This document shows positions 17,673-26,193 of a DNA stretch of 64,000 nt, piece after piece. The notes under the pieces were generated by a model. The model did not search any database, had not been told where the DNA came from, and was given only the letters and a program-made list of their open reading frames with translations. Position numbers and translations under genes: made by a program. Numbering within the stretch: the stretch's first letter is position 1; each line of letters starts with the position of its first letter. The DNA lies in the NCBI RefSeq assembly GCF_002443295.1, contig NZ_BAOS01000029.1:1-64000 (forward strand), read 5' to 3'. The DNA is from Candidatus Scalindua japonica (GTDB lineage Bacteria > Planctomycetota > Brocadiia > Brocadiales > Scalinduaceae).

Positions 17673-18734
17673 ATGGCAGGATATAGTTATAAAGATGCGG
17701 GAGTCGATATTAAAGCTAAGGGTAAGTTTACCTCTGAGATTTATGGGCAGTTACACAGGACTTTTGGCCCGAGGGTTATAGAAAATCCAGGTGGTTTTGC
17801 CGGCCTGTTTTCGTTAAATCATAACTCGAAACTGTTCTCAAAAAATTACAAACAACCCGTGTTAGTAGCGTCTACAGATGGTGTAGGGACGAAACTGAAA
17901 ATTGCCTTTATGATGGATCGGCACGATACGATAGGCATAGATTTGGTTGCTATGTGTGTTAATGATATTTTGGTGCTGGGAGCTGAACCTCTCTTTTTTT
18001 TAGATTATATGGCCAGTAGCAGGATGATTCCCGGTAAAATGAAGGATGTCCTTCACGGTATTTCTTATGGATGTTGTGAAGCGGAATGTGCTCTCCTGGG
18101 AGGCGAAACACCGGAAATGCCAGGGTTTTACCATGATGGCGAGTACGATTTAGCTGGATTCGCAGTCGGAGTTGTAGAAAAAAATAAGATTATAAATGGG
18201 AAGGGTATAGTTGCAGGTGATATAGTGATCGGTTTGAGATCAAACGGGCTTCATAGTAACGGTTTTTCTTTGGTGCGAAAAGTTCTATTTGAAAAAGCAA
18301 AACTGGATGTAAATAGTAAGATTAAAACGATAGATGGGACTATAGGCGATGAACTTCTTAAACCGACCAGAATATATGTTAAGTCGATTAGGGCTCTTTT
18401 ACGTCATTATCAAACGAAAAAAGTTGTTAAGGGTATGGCGCATATTACTGGAGGTGGTTTGATAGAGAATATCCCCCGTGTTTTACCGGAAGGGTGCTCG
18501 GTACGGATCAAAAAATGTACTTGGCCTGTTCCGGAGATTTTTGGAGAAATACAGAAACGGGGAAAAATAGATGAGGATGAGATGTACAATGTTCTTAACA
18601 TGGGAATAGGAATGGTGTTAATTGTATCAAAGCATTATGTATCCTCTATAATGAAAAAGCTAAAACTGATTAAAGAAGATTCATTTATTATAGGAAAGGT
18701 TATAAAAGGTAATAAAAAGGTTGAAATAATGTAG
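17673..18734 (+). CDS. purM: Phosphoribosylformylglycinamidine cyclo-ligase (AIR synthetase)
   Basis: The 353-residue PurM closes the imidazole ring using ATP. It opens with SYKDAGVDIKAK and contains ASTDGVGTKLKIAF, GIDLVAMCVNDILVLGAEPLFFLDY, GGETPEMPGFY and GMAHITGGGLIENIPRVLP, all typical of the family. It lies two bases after purF and is therefore co-transcribed and probably translationally coupled. Length is normal. Confidence 0.96.
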   Translation: MAGYSYKDAGVDIKAKGKFTSEIYGQLHRTFGPRVIENPGGFAGLFSLNHNSKLFSKNYKQPVLVASTDGVGTKLKIAFMMDRHDTIGIDLVAMCVNDILVLGAEPLFFLDYMASSRMIPGKMKDVLHGISYGCCEAECALLGGETPEMPGFYHDGEYDLAGFAVGVVEKNKIINGKGIVAGDIVIGLRSNGLHSNGFSLVRKVLFEKAKLDVNSKIKTIDGTIGDELLKPTRIYVKSIRALLRHYQTKKVVKGMAHITGGGLIENIPRVLPEGCSVRIKKCTWPVPEIFGEIQKRGKIDEDEMYNVLNMGIGMVLIVSKHYVSSIMKKLKLIKEDSFIIGKVIKGNKKVEIM

Positions 18735-18865
18735 TTTAGGGTTTAGCGTACAAATGTTGATGTTTTTCTCTTAAGCAGGTGTTCCTGTTAGCCGATAAGT
18801 GAATGAGAGTTATCCTGAATTGTAAAACCTGAAAATACGGCTATAATTAATCTCTTAAATTTGGC

Positions 18866-19660
18866 TTAAGTGATATGAATCGCTCTTCTCCTGTGTATGC
18901 CATGTTTGCCGAGGCCGATAAGAATGTATACACAAAAACCGAGTGCCAGCATAATACTTGGGTAAAGAATGAAGAACACAAGGAGCGTGAAGAAAAGAAC
19001 AGATGTGATTAATAAAGAAACCGGATCGCGTTTGCTACCTACAAGATCGATAATCCTTATGTACGGGACCTTGCTCAACATTAACATTCCTAAGATAAAG
19101 ATAACACATGGAAGGCATGTAGAAACAGCTTGAATGTTAAGTGTGGTTTTGAGATATGAATCTAGCAAAATCAGTGAGGCAGCGGTTCCGCCAGCAAGTG
19201 TAGAAGGCAGGCCCGTAAAATATTTACTTCGTGTTTTGCCGGAAGAGTTACTCTTTTCTGATTCAAATTCGAATTTTGCTAACCTGATTGCTGCGCTCAA
19301 GGTATAAAAGAAACATACAAACCAGATAGCAATGGGCGCATCGAAAGCTCCCTGTTTGCCGATCAGGAATGCTGGAACAAACCCGAAGGTAATCATGTCT
19401 GCAAGAGTGTCTAAGTGAGCGCCCCAGGTAATTGTCGTTTTTGTTAATCGGGCAACTTGACCATCAAGTCCGTCGAATATCATGGCCAGGATAACAAGCC
19501 ATGCTGCGTAAGCCTGCTCGTTATTCATGATAAATACAATTGCGCCAAAACCACAGGCGAGGTTGCCTATACTAACAATCGTAGGCGAATAATTTTTTAA
19601 TTGGTTCATCATTTTTTGAAAATATCGTAGATCTTTCATGGCTAAATATTTATACAACAA
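18866..19660 (-). CDS. pssA: CDP-alcohol phosphatidyltransferase, probably phosphatidylserine synthase
   Basis: This 264-residue membrane protein carries the CDP-alcohol phosphatidyltransferase signature D66-G-x2-A-R71-x8-G80-x3-D84-x3-D88. It transfers a phosphatidyl group from CDP-diacylglycerol to an alcohol. The SIGNLACGFGAIVF start and the total length of about eight membrane helices fit the phosphatidylserine synthase subgroup (PssA, type II) best, though the alcohol cannot be proved from sequence. It is convergent with purM. An internal ATG at residue 8 could be the true start. Confidence 0.85.
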   Translation of the reverse strand: MLYKYLAMKDLRYFQKMMNQLKNYSPTIVSIGNLACGFGAIVFIMNNEQAYAAWLVILAMIFDGLDGQVARLTKTTITWGAHLDTLADMITFGFVPAFLIGKQGAFDAPIAIWFVCFFYTLSAAIRLAKFEFESEKSNSSGKTRSKYFTGLPSTLAGGTAASLILLDSYLKTTLNIQAVSTCLPCVIFILGMLMLSKVPYIRIIDLVGSKRDPVSLLITSVLFFTLLVFFILYPSIMLALGFCVYILIGLGKHGIHRRRAIHIT

Positions 19661-19925
19661 AAATTATGCCGATTCAATAGATTTATTAAAAAAGTAGACA
19701 GGTGTTTGTATAAGTCATAATTATTCAATGCATTATCTCTGTTTTTTTATTTTCTTGCATTTTGATTATTCATAAACAAATAAATTGCAAATGCAGTAAA
19801 ATTACTGCAACGAACTAAAACAATACTGCATTTGAAAGAAAAATTCACTACCTGGGTGAGCCGGAACATATATAGTACGATATCTGTTTGTGTCAATCCG
19901 TGTCTTGTTATGAGAGGAGGAAACA
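19661..19925. promoter_or_regulatory. Divergent control region with overlapping hairpins
   Basis: This is the intergenic region between pssA (minus) and nth (plus). TGCAGTAA (19792-19799) is followed after two bases by its inverse TTACTGCA (19802-19809). A longer alternative pairing joins AAATGCAGTA (19789-19798) to TACTGCATTT (19824-19833). The two structures share their left arm and so exclude each other. This could be a repressor-binding site or a structured leader. A GAGGAGG ribosome-binding site precedes nth. Confidence 0.45.
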
Positions 19926-20573
19926 TTGGAAAAAATAGATGACATAGTGTCTGTTCTTAAACGAGAAAACAAAAAATATGTTGTTCCTATTGTTACGATA
20001 GTTTCGATGACAAAAGGTCCATTTGCGGTGCTTGTTTCATGTCTTCTCAGTTTAAGGACTAAAGATAAAGTTACTGGTGACGCCTCAAGCAGGCTGTTTG
20101 GCCTTGCAGATAATCCTGAAAAGATGCTTGATTTAAGTATAAAGAGTATTGAAAAGGCTATTTATCCTGTCGGGTTTTATAAAACGAAAGCAAAGAGAAT
20201 AAAAGAGATATGTAAGGTCTTGCTTGATGATTATGGAGGTGTAGTTCCTGATGAAATTGATGAACTCTTAAAACTGAATGGTGTTGGTAGAAAAACCGCA
20301 AACCTTGTGGTTACTTTGGGTTATGGTAAATTGGGGATATGTGTAGATACGCATGTACACAGGATTTCGAACAGACTTGGCCTGGTAAAAACAAAAACCC
20401 CGGAACAGACAGAATTCGCTCTAAGAAAGACATTGCCCCAAAAATACTGGCTAATCTACAATGATCTCTTGGTAACATACGGCCAGAATCTCTGTGTGCC
20501 GATTTCACCTTGGTGCAGCAAATGTAAGATATTCAAATATTGCAAAAGGGTTGGTGTAGAGAAATGCAGATAA
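19926..20573 (+). CDS. nth: Endonuclease III, DNA glycosylase/AP lyase
   Basis: The 215-residue base-excision repair enzyme removes oxidised pyrimidines. The helix-hairpin-helix LLKLNGVGRKTANLVV contains catalytic Lys123, and Asp141 lies in VDTHVHRISNRLG. Cys190, Cys197, Cys200 and Cys206 form the C-x6-C-x2-C-x5-C iron-sulfur loop. All key residues are present. The start is TTG behind a strong GAGGAGG site. It is convergent with purC. Confidence 0.95.
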   Translation: MEKIDDIVSVLKRENKKYVVPIVTIVSMTKGPFAVLVSCLLSLRTKDKVTGDASSRLFGLADNPEKMLDLSIKSIEKAIYPVGFYKTKAKRIKEICKVLLDDYGGVVPDEIDELLKLNGVGRKTANLVVTLGYGKLGICVDTHVHRISNRLGLVKTKTPEQTEFALRKTLPQKYWLIYNDLLVTYGQNLCVPISPWCSKCKIFKYCKRVGVEKCR

Positions 20574-20651
20574 AAATGAATAAGCTCCCATGAGATCATT
20601 TCTCTGTAATAGGGGGGTAGTTTATTCAAAATGTTATTCTTGTGTGTGAAG

Positions 20652-21554
20652 TTATTCTGGTATCTTTTCTCCAGTGAGTTTTGCATATGCCTCAAGATAT
20701 TTTTCGGATGTAATCCGGATTACCTCTTCGGGGAGTGAAGGTGGTGAGGATTGTTTGTCCCATCCTGATTGTTCCAGATGGTCTCTGACAAATTGTTTAT
20801 CAAAAGATGGTTGTGGTTTTCCGGGCGAATAGCTTTCAAGTGGCCAGAAACGTGAAGAGTCTGGAGTCAAGACTTCATCGATCAGGATTATTTTATCTTC
20901 ATATTTGCCCCATTCAAATTTAGTATCACTGATTATTATTCCTTTTGTCAGGGCATATTCACTTGCTTTTTTGTATATCGCAATACTTTTTTGTCTTACT
21001 TCTTCTGAGAGTTCTCTGCCCGCAATCTTAACGGCTTCTTCGAAAGAGATATTTTCGTCGTGCCCGGATTCTGCTTTTGTTGATGGTGTAAAGATAGGTT
21101 CAGGCAACTTGTCACTCTCTTTCAAGTTGTCAGGTAGTTTCATCTTGCAGACAGTTCCGTTCTCTTTATACTCCTTCCAGCCGGAACCGGCAAGATAGCC
21201 TCTAACTATACATTCAATGGGAATCACTTCAACTTTCTTTACGAGCATGGAGCGCCCTCTAAGCATCTCCATGTCCTCCTTGATTATTTTATCAATTTCG
21301 TCTATTGAAGTTGTGATTAAGTGATTTTCCGTTAACTCTCTTGTAAAGTTGAACCAGAACTCTGACATGAGTGTAAGGACCTTGCCTTTATTTGGAATAC
21401 CATTTGGCAGGATATAGTCAAAGGCTGAAATTCTATCAGTTGCTACAAGCAAGAGATTATTATCAATCTCAAATATTTCTCTAACCTTCCCTTTATTGTG
21501 CAGCTTTAAGTAAGGTATGTCTGTTTTTAATAAAACCGTATTGTGAGATGCCAT
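20652..21554 (-). CDS. purC: SAICAR synthetase
   Basis: The 300-residue PurC joins aspartate to CAIR in purine synthesis. Family motifs include LHNKGKVREIFEID, LLLVATDRISAFDYILPNGIPNKG, PIECIVRGYLAGSGWKEY, ISDTKFEWG and DEVLTPDSSRFWP. The long form of about 300 residues is the type found in many planctomycetes and eukaryote-like homologues. It begins 21 bases after the J-domain gene and is probably its downstream operon partner. It lies several genes away from purF and purM. Confidence 0.95.
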   Translation of the reverse strand: MASHNTVLLKTDIPYLKLHNKGKVREIFEIDNNLLLVATDRISAFDYILPNGIPNKGKVLTLMSEFWFNFTRELTENHLITTSIDEIDKIIKEDMEMLRGRSMLVKKVEVIPIECIVRGYLAGSGWKEYKENGTVCKMKLPDNLKESDKLPEPIFTPSTKAESGHDENISFEEAVKIAGRELSEEVRQKSIAIYKKASEYALTKGIIISDTKFEWGKYEDKIILIDEVLTPDSSRFWPLESYSPGKPQPSFDKQFVRDHLEQSGWDKQSSPPSLPEEVIRITSEKYLEAYAKLTGEKIPE

Positions 21555-21575
21555 TATTTTCTGTAGTAGTAAAAA

Positions 21576-22403
21576 TTAAATGAAATAGTGTTCTTGCGAA
21601 AAATGTTTATTTAGTTTATTTTTTAACGTTTGAGTGCCTTTTAGATTTGGGCAAAATGACATTGCCGTATTGAAACTTGTCAATGCATTATCCCATTCAC
21701 CTGAAGTTGCATAAATATCAGCAATTTTTTTGTATACGAAGGCTTTTTCGTTTTTACTTACTTTCAAATTTATAACTCTTGTCAGGTAAGTTATTGCCTT
21801 ATCCGGCGGTACAAGTTTAGCGAGCTTTTTACAAGACAGGCGAATAATCCTGTCTTTGATTTCCTCCAGTAAAAGCTTACGTGCGGGATTGCCATCTTCA
21901 TTCTGATAAACATACTCATACAACTCAAAGGCCATCTCATAATTCCCCTGTTCTTCGTACTCTTCAGCAAGGAGAAATTTGCAATCAAGATAATCCTTTA
22001 TATCTAAAAAATTCAGTAGTTTAAAGTTTTTGTTTTCTTCTTTTAAACGTTCATAGTTTCTGACTGCCTGGTGTCCATTTTTATTTAGGAGGTCATTTAA
22101 GACAATTTTTGCCTGGGCCTTCAAATCATATTTGTTCTTCTCTCTTTCTACTTCAACTCTTTCATTGTAGTAAAAATCTCTAATATTTTCATTTTGCAGG
22201 AGATTATCGTAATGGACTCTTTTCTCCGAGTCGGTCAGGGTTTTATAAGCTTTGATCAGTAATTTGATTTTATCTTCCGAAGAGAAACCGTTTGTCTTGT
22301 TTTTGTCCGGATGGTATTTCTTTACAAGTTTTCTAAATGAGTTTTTGATTTCATCTCTATCTGAACCCTCCCGTACATGTAAAACTTGATAGTAGTTAAT
22401 CAA
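21576..22403 (-). CDS. J-domain protein with TPR-like C-terminal half
   Basis: The first 70 residues form a DnaJ domain with the HPD motif at 31-33, so the protein should recruit and stimulate an Hsp70. It lacks the Gly/Phe and zinc-finger regions of DnaJ. The remaining 200 residues are helical and contain at least two tetratricopeptide-like units (CKFLLAEEYEEQGNYEMAFELYE and YKKIADIYATSGEWDNALTSFNTAM). It is a specialised co-chaperone of unknown client, co-transcribed with purC. The 275-residue length and the domain order are clear, but the specific role is not. Confidence 0.85.
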   Translation of the reverse strand: MINYYQVLHVREGSDRDEIKNSFRKLVKKYHPDKNKTNGFSSEDKIKLLIKAYKTLTDSEKRVHYDNLLQNENIRDFYYNERVEVEREKNKYDLKAQAKIVLNDLLNKNGHQAVRNYERLKEENKNFKLLNFLDIKDYLDCKFLLAEEYEEQGNYEMAFELYEYVYQNEDGNPARKLLLEEIKDRIIRLSCKKLAKLVPPDKAITYLTRVINLKVSKNEKAFVYKKIADIYATSGEWDNALTSFNTAMSFCPNLKGTQTLKNKLNKHFSQEHYFI

Positions 22404-22702
22404 TGCGGTGTTACCTCTTTTCTGTTCTATATAGAAAGCTTTATGCTGATTGCATCCTCATTTAAGCATAAAAGCCTGAGTGCAAAACAAATTGAGAAAA
22501 TTTCTAGTTCAACTCATACTATCATCCGTATACTTGCAAGTCAAACTTTTTGAATTTGCCAGAAGTTAATAATACGGATGGTTTAACTTAAGTGGCTTTA
22601 TAATATAGCCTTATACTTTTATTGTGATTTCAGTAGATGTTTTTCGGTTTAATAAAGGCTAGTCAGGAGGGAGAAGAACAGGTGTGGTCAGGCCTCATTA
22701 TA
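22404..22702. other. Intergenic region with a spaced inverted repeat
   Basis: No gene is seen between the J-domain gene and the permease gene. CATCCGTAT (22523-22531) and ATACGGATG (22572-22580) form a 9-bp perfect inverted repeat 40 bases apart. A smaller hairpin (GGCT...AGCC) lies around 22590-22610. Either could end the permease transcript or regulate the J-domain gene. Confidence 0.35.
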
Positions 22703-23959
22703 CTACTCATACCTAAGTGTCTCGATCGGGTCTAAACGTGCGGCTTTCAGTGCCGGATATATGCTGAATAAAACACCGCATGCAACAGAGAAGGAGATAA
22801 TAATAACTATACTCTTGATGTCAACAACGGTTGGTATTTCGTTAAAATAATAAACTTCAGGCGGAAATGGTCTCCAGCCAGAAAGATTGTATACTGTTTT
22901 CTCGATCCAATTAATTCTATTTATAAACGCAAGTCCAACCCCTGTCCCTATTGCAGAGCCGAAGAGGCCAATAAACAGGCCATTCATAAGGAAAATAAGC
23001 ATTATGCCTTTGGTTGTTGCTCCTAACGCTTTAAGGATACCAATATCTTTTGATTTTTCAAATACGATCATTGTTAAGATTGCGAGTATGTTGAACCCTG
23101 CTACGATAATAATAAAAAACAGGATAAAAGCCATAACACGTTTTTCAAGAGCGACAGCTTTCAGGAAAGTACCACGTACTTCTTCCCATGTCTGAATGTA
23201 ATAACCAGGTCCAAGTTCCCTTTGAAGCTGTTCTCGCACTATCGGTGCATTTTTATAATCATCCAGTCTGACACTTATTCCTGTAGCGGAGTCCTTTGTC
23301 CCGGCTAAGTCCTGTGCGATTTCTAGTGGAATATAAACATAGTTTTTGTCAACGTCATACATGCCGGATTTAAATTTTCCCGAAAGAATAAACGGTTTAA
23401 CGTTGATCTTATCCCACCCCTTTATTGATACTAATACAATTTTTTCTCCATTCGGTACGAAGCTTTCAGGGTTGGTTTCAGGATCGCCTTCTCTGATACG
23501 AAGTAGTTCAATGCCACCAAAAGCACTGGGAGTTTCTCTCTCTCCATGAACAGCTAGTAAGTCTTGAGGTTTGTTGCCAAACTGTTTTATGTAGTTTTCA
23601 AAATCTCCTACTTTTGCTTCCGCAACAGGGTCTATTCCTTTAAAATAGGTGAATTCCTTTGCGCCTCTTACGTTGAGTAATGCGGGTCCTTCAATATACG
23701 GGGCACACGCATTAACATGTTCAAGAGACTCTACTTTTTTAAGGACCTCTTTGTAATTGTCTAAGCCGTAGATACCTCTTTTTTGAACAATAAGATGTGC
23801 TAAAGTACCTCTTATTTTTGAGCGTAATTCTTTATCAAAACCGCTCATTACAGATAATACTACTACTAAAGTCATCACTCCTACGGCAACACCAGCAACC
23901 GCAAAAAAGGTAATTTTCTTTCTTCGAAGATATCTCAGGCTTACAAATAATTTGTACAT
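22703..23959 (-). CDS. LolC/LolE-type ABC transporter permease
   Basis: The 418-residue protein has the lipoprotein-releasing permease layout. An N-terminal helix follows FVSLRYLRRKKITFFAVAGVAVG, then a large periplasmic MacB-like domain (about 45-270), then three C-terminal helices with an FtsX domain (KDIGILKALGATTKGIMLIFL). It would extract lipoproteins from the inner membrane for transport outward. The partner ATPase LolD is not next to it, since the gene is flanked by a J-domain gene and aroC. Whether it is LolC, LolE or a combined LolF-like protein cannot be decided here. Confidence 0.87.
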   Translation of the reverse strand: MYKLFVSLRYLRRKKITFFAVAGVAVGVMTLVVVLSVMSGFDKELRSKIRGTLAHLIVQKRGIYGLDNYKEVLKKVESLEHVNACAPYIEGPALLNVRGAKEFTYFKGIDPVAEAKVGDFENYIKQFGNKPQDLLAVHGERETPSAFGGIELLRIREGDPETNPESFVPNGEKIVLVSIKGWDKINVKPFILSGKFKSGMYDVDKNYVYIPLEIAQDLAGTKDSATGISVRLDDYKNAPIVREQLQRELGPGYYIQTWEEVRGTFLKAVALEKRVMAFILFFIIIVAGFNILAILTMIVFEKSKDIGILKALGATTKGIMLIFLMNGLFIGLFGSAIGTGVGLAFINRINWIEKTVYNLSGWRPFPPEVYYFNEIPTVVDIKSIVIIISFSVACGVLFSIYPALKAARLDPIETLRYE

Positions 23960-24093
23960 TTTAATTAATTCAATAATTTGTGTGTTTGAAAAATACTATC
24001 ATAAGCGTATGGGTATTAGCAATTAAAAATCCGTGTATGCGGTCGCAGTCCACTTCTGTTTTGTGCTGAAACAAAGTGATATTTAAAAAAAGC

Positions 24094-24121
24094 TTGAAGA
24101 AGTTATATTTAAATATAGAAT
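24094..24121 (+). promoter_or_regulatory. Probable aroC promoter
   Basis: TTGAAG (24094-24099) and TAGAAT (24116-24121) are 16 bases apart and end about 40 bases before the aroC ATG. The spacer is a short AT palindrome. Confidence 0.45.
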
Positions 24122-24162
24122 AGCCGAATTATCTAATATTTAAAAGGTTTTTAGGGTTTTTA

Positions 24163-25293
24163 ATGCTGACTTTTACTACAGCTGGTGAATCGCATGGGAA
24201 GTGTCTGGTTGTGATAGTAAATGGATTTCCTGCGGGGGTCCGTTTGGATGAATCCGCTATAAATCAGGATTTGAGAAGGCGCCAGGGCGGTTACGGTAGA
24301 GGCGGAAGGATGAAGATTGAAAGTGACTGTGTGTCCGTTTTGTCTGGAATAAGGAAAAATATAACTATTGGAAGCCCTATTTGTTTTAAAATAGAGAATA
24401 AAGATTACAAAATAGATAAATTGCCAGATGTTACAAGGCCAAGGCCGGGGCATGCCGATTTGCCGGGGGCTATTAAGTTTGGCCACAGGGATGTTAGGAA
24501 TATCCTTGAAAGGGCAAGCGCTAGAGAAACTGCAGCTAGAGTTGCTGCGGGGTCTTTAGCAAAAATATTGCTCGCTAATTTTGAAATCAATGTTTTGGGC
24601 TATGTCAAAAGTATCGGTGGTATAAATTCCAAAAAAACAATTAAAAACCCGGAAGAAATATATAAGGCTAGGAATAAAAGTAAGGTCTATTGCCTGGATA
24701 AAGCGGCTGAATCGAAAATGATTGAAAAAATCAAGAAGGCAAAGGCGGATGGCGATTCTCTTGGGGGTGTTATAGAAATAATTGCTTTTGGGGTTCCAGC
24801 TGGACTGGGGAGCCACGTACAATGGAATCTGCGATTAGATGGGGTCCTGGCTGGTGCTTTGATGTCTATACAGGCGATAAAAGGAGTAGAAATCGGCCTT
24901 GGGTTTGGTTTTTCTAAAAAATTTGGTTCTCAGGTGCATGATGAGATATTTTATTGCGAAGAAGAAGGTGTTTTTAACCGGACAACTAATAATGCCGGTG
25001 GAATCGAAGGTGGCATTACGAATGGTGAGGTTTTAATCGCAAGAGCTGCGATGAAGCCCATTCCAACCCTCATGAAGCCATTGAGGTCTGTGGATATTGT
25101 TACAAAGAAGCCGGTAGATGCATCAACTGAGCGTTCTGATGTTTGTGCAGTGCCTGCTGTTTCTGTTGTTGGCGAGTCTGTTGTAGCTTTTGAAATAGCC
25201 AGGTGTTTCATGGAAAAATTTGGCGGTGATAGTCTCGGTGAAGTAACCAGGAATTATAAGGGCTATTTAGAGCAGTCCTGTCGTATAATTTAA
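24163..25293 (+). CDS. aroC: Chorismate synthase
   Basis: The 376-residue AroC makes chorismate from EPSP with reduced FMN, completing the shikimate pathway. Signatures include TAGESHGKCLVVIVNGFPAG at the N-terminus, RRQGGYGRGGRM, RPRPGHADLPGAIKFGHRDVRNILERASARETAARVA and NNAGGIEGGITNG. All signature regions are intact. The start at ATG 24163 is unambiguous because the family begins within a few residues of TAGESHG. No other aromatic biosynthesis gene is adjacent. Confidence 0.97.
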   Translation: MLTFTTAGESHGKCLVVIVNGFPAGVRLDESAINQDLRRRQGGYGRGGRMKIESDCVSVLSGIRKNITIGSPICFKIENKDYKIDKLPDVTRPRPGHADLPGAIKFGHRDVRNILERASARETAARVAAGSLAKILLANFEINVLGYVKSIGGINSKKTIKNPEEIYKARNKSKVYCLDKAAESKMIEKIKKAKADGDSLGGVIEIIAFGVPAGLGSHVQWNLRLDGVLAGALMSIQAIKGVEIGLGFGFSKKFGSQVHDEIFYCEEEGVFNRTTNNAGGIEGGITNGEVLIARAAMKPIPTLMKPLRSVDIVTKKPVDASTERSDVCAVPAVSVVGESVVAFEIARCFMEKFGGDSLGEVTRNYKGYLEQSCRII

Positions 25294-25357
25294 TAATAAA
25301 TTATGTAGTTTTATCTTGAAAAAATAAAATATTCTGATAACATTCAAAGGCTTCGTG

Positions 25358-25429
25358 GCTAGCGTAGCTCAACGGCAGAGCAGCTGATTTGTAATCAGCA
25401 GGTTGCGGGTTCGAATCCCACCGCTAGCT
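25358..25429 (+). tRNA. tRNA-Thr (anticodon TGT)
   Basis: The acceptor stem GCTAGCG pairs with CGCTAGC. The anticodon stem-loop GCTGA-TTTGTAA-TCAGC places TGT at 25390-25392. The T-loop TTCGAAT is canonical. CCA is not encoded. A weak TTGAAA/TAACAT promoter lies at 25316-25343. Confidence 0.95.
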
Positions 25430-25484
25430 CATACTTATTCTGCATAGAATAAATTCTTGAGTTTGGGGTTTATCTGAATATTGT

Positions 25485-25566
25485 GGGGAGGTACCCGAGT
25501 GGCCAAAGGGGACAGACTGTAAATCTGTTGGCATAGCCTTCGGAGGTTCGAATCCTCCTCTCCCCA
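25485..25566 (+). tRNA. tRNA-Tyr (anticodon GTA)
   Basis: The acceptor stem GGGGAGG pairs with TCTCCCC, with one G-T pair. The anticodon loop CTGTAAA gives GTA. A long variable arm (type II) and the T-loop TTCGAAT are present. CCA is not encoded. Confidence 0.95.
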
Positions 25567-25766
25567 TTTTTTATTAGGTTTATCTGATCTTTTGGTGTGA
25601 TAGTAAAGTGCTGGTTGTGGGCAAATGTTTTAAATGTTGGCTCTAAAGTTGTTTTTTGTTTTCAAGAAATCATCACTGGGGTGTCCCAATTCAAAGGAAA
25701 AATACAGGAACATGGATCATTTTGTTTCTGCATACCTAATTGTAAGCGATAGTTCAGGCTGGATAA

Positions 25767-25837
25767 GCGGGCGTAGCTTAATGGTAAAGCCCTAGCCTTC
25801 CAAGCTAGCCATGCGGGTTCGATTCCCGCCGCCCGCT
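25767..25837 (+). tRNA. tRNA-Gly (anticodon TCC)
   Basis: The acceptor stem GCGGGCG pairs with CGCCCGC. The anticodon loop CTTCCAA gives TCC, and the T-loop is TTCGATT. CCA is not encoded. About 200 bases without a visible gene separate it from tRNA-Tyr. Confidence 0.95.
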
Positions 25838-25943
25838 CTTATTTAAAGCAGGCAAGGTAGATTCTATAATTATCAATCATTATGCGTCTTTTGTTCTGTT
25901 ATTGTGAGGATTGATATTTTTTTTATATTATTAAAAAAAGTTT

Positions 25944-25971
25944 TTGACATCTACTGTATTTGTGTTAAACT
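25944..25971 (+). promoter_or_regulatory. Probable promoter for tRNA-Thr(GGT)-tuf
   Basis: TTGACA (25944-25949) is followed after 16 bases by TAAACT (25966-25971). It lies about 50 bases before tRNA-Thr(GGT) and so could drive the tRNA-tuf-rpmG-secE-nusG transcript. The -10 box is imperfect. Confidence 0.5.
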
Positions 25972-26020
25972 AAAATGCTTTCCGCTATATCCTAAATCTT
26001 TTGGCAGTTTTGCGTTACAT

Positions 26021-26092
26021 GCTGCTGTGGCTCAGGGGTAGAGCACGTCCTTGGTAAGGACGAGGTCATGGGTTCAAATCCCATCAGCAGCT
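26021..26092 (+). tRNA. tRNA-Thr (anticodon GGT)
   Basis: The acceptor stem GCTGCTG pairs with CAGCAGC. The anticodon stem-loop CGTCC-TTGGTAA-GGACG places GGT at 26053-26055, and the T-loop is TTCAAAT. CCA is not encoded. It directly precedes tuf, as thrT precedes tufB in E. coli. Confidence 0.95.
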
Positions 26093-26193
26093 ATCATTCG
26101 TGCGAGTGGATTCCGTAAATAAAAAATGTCTTTTGCGTTGTTAATATATAGTTGAATTTACAGTAAATTTGAAATTTGTAGGAGTTGAGTGTT

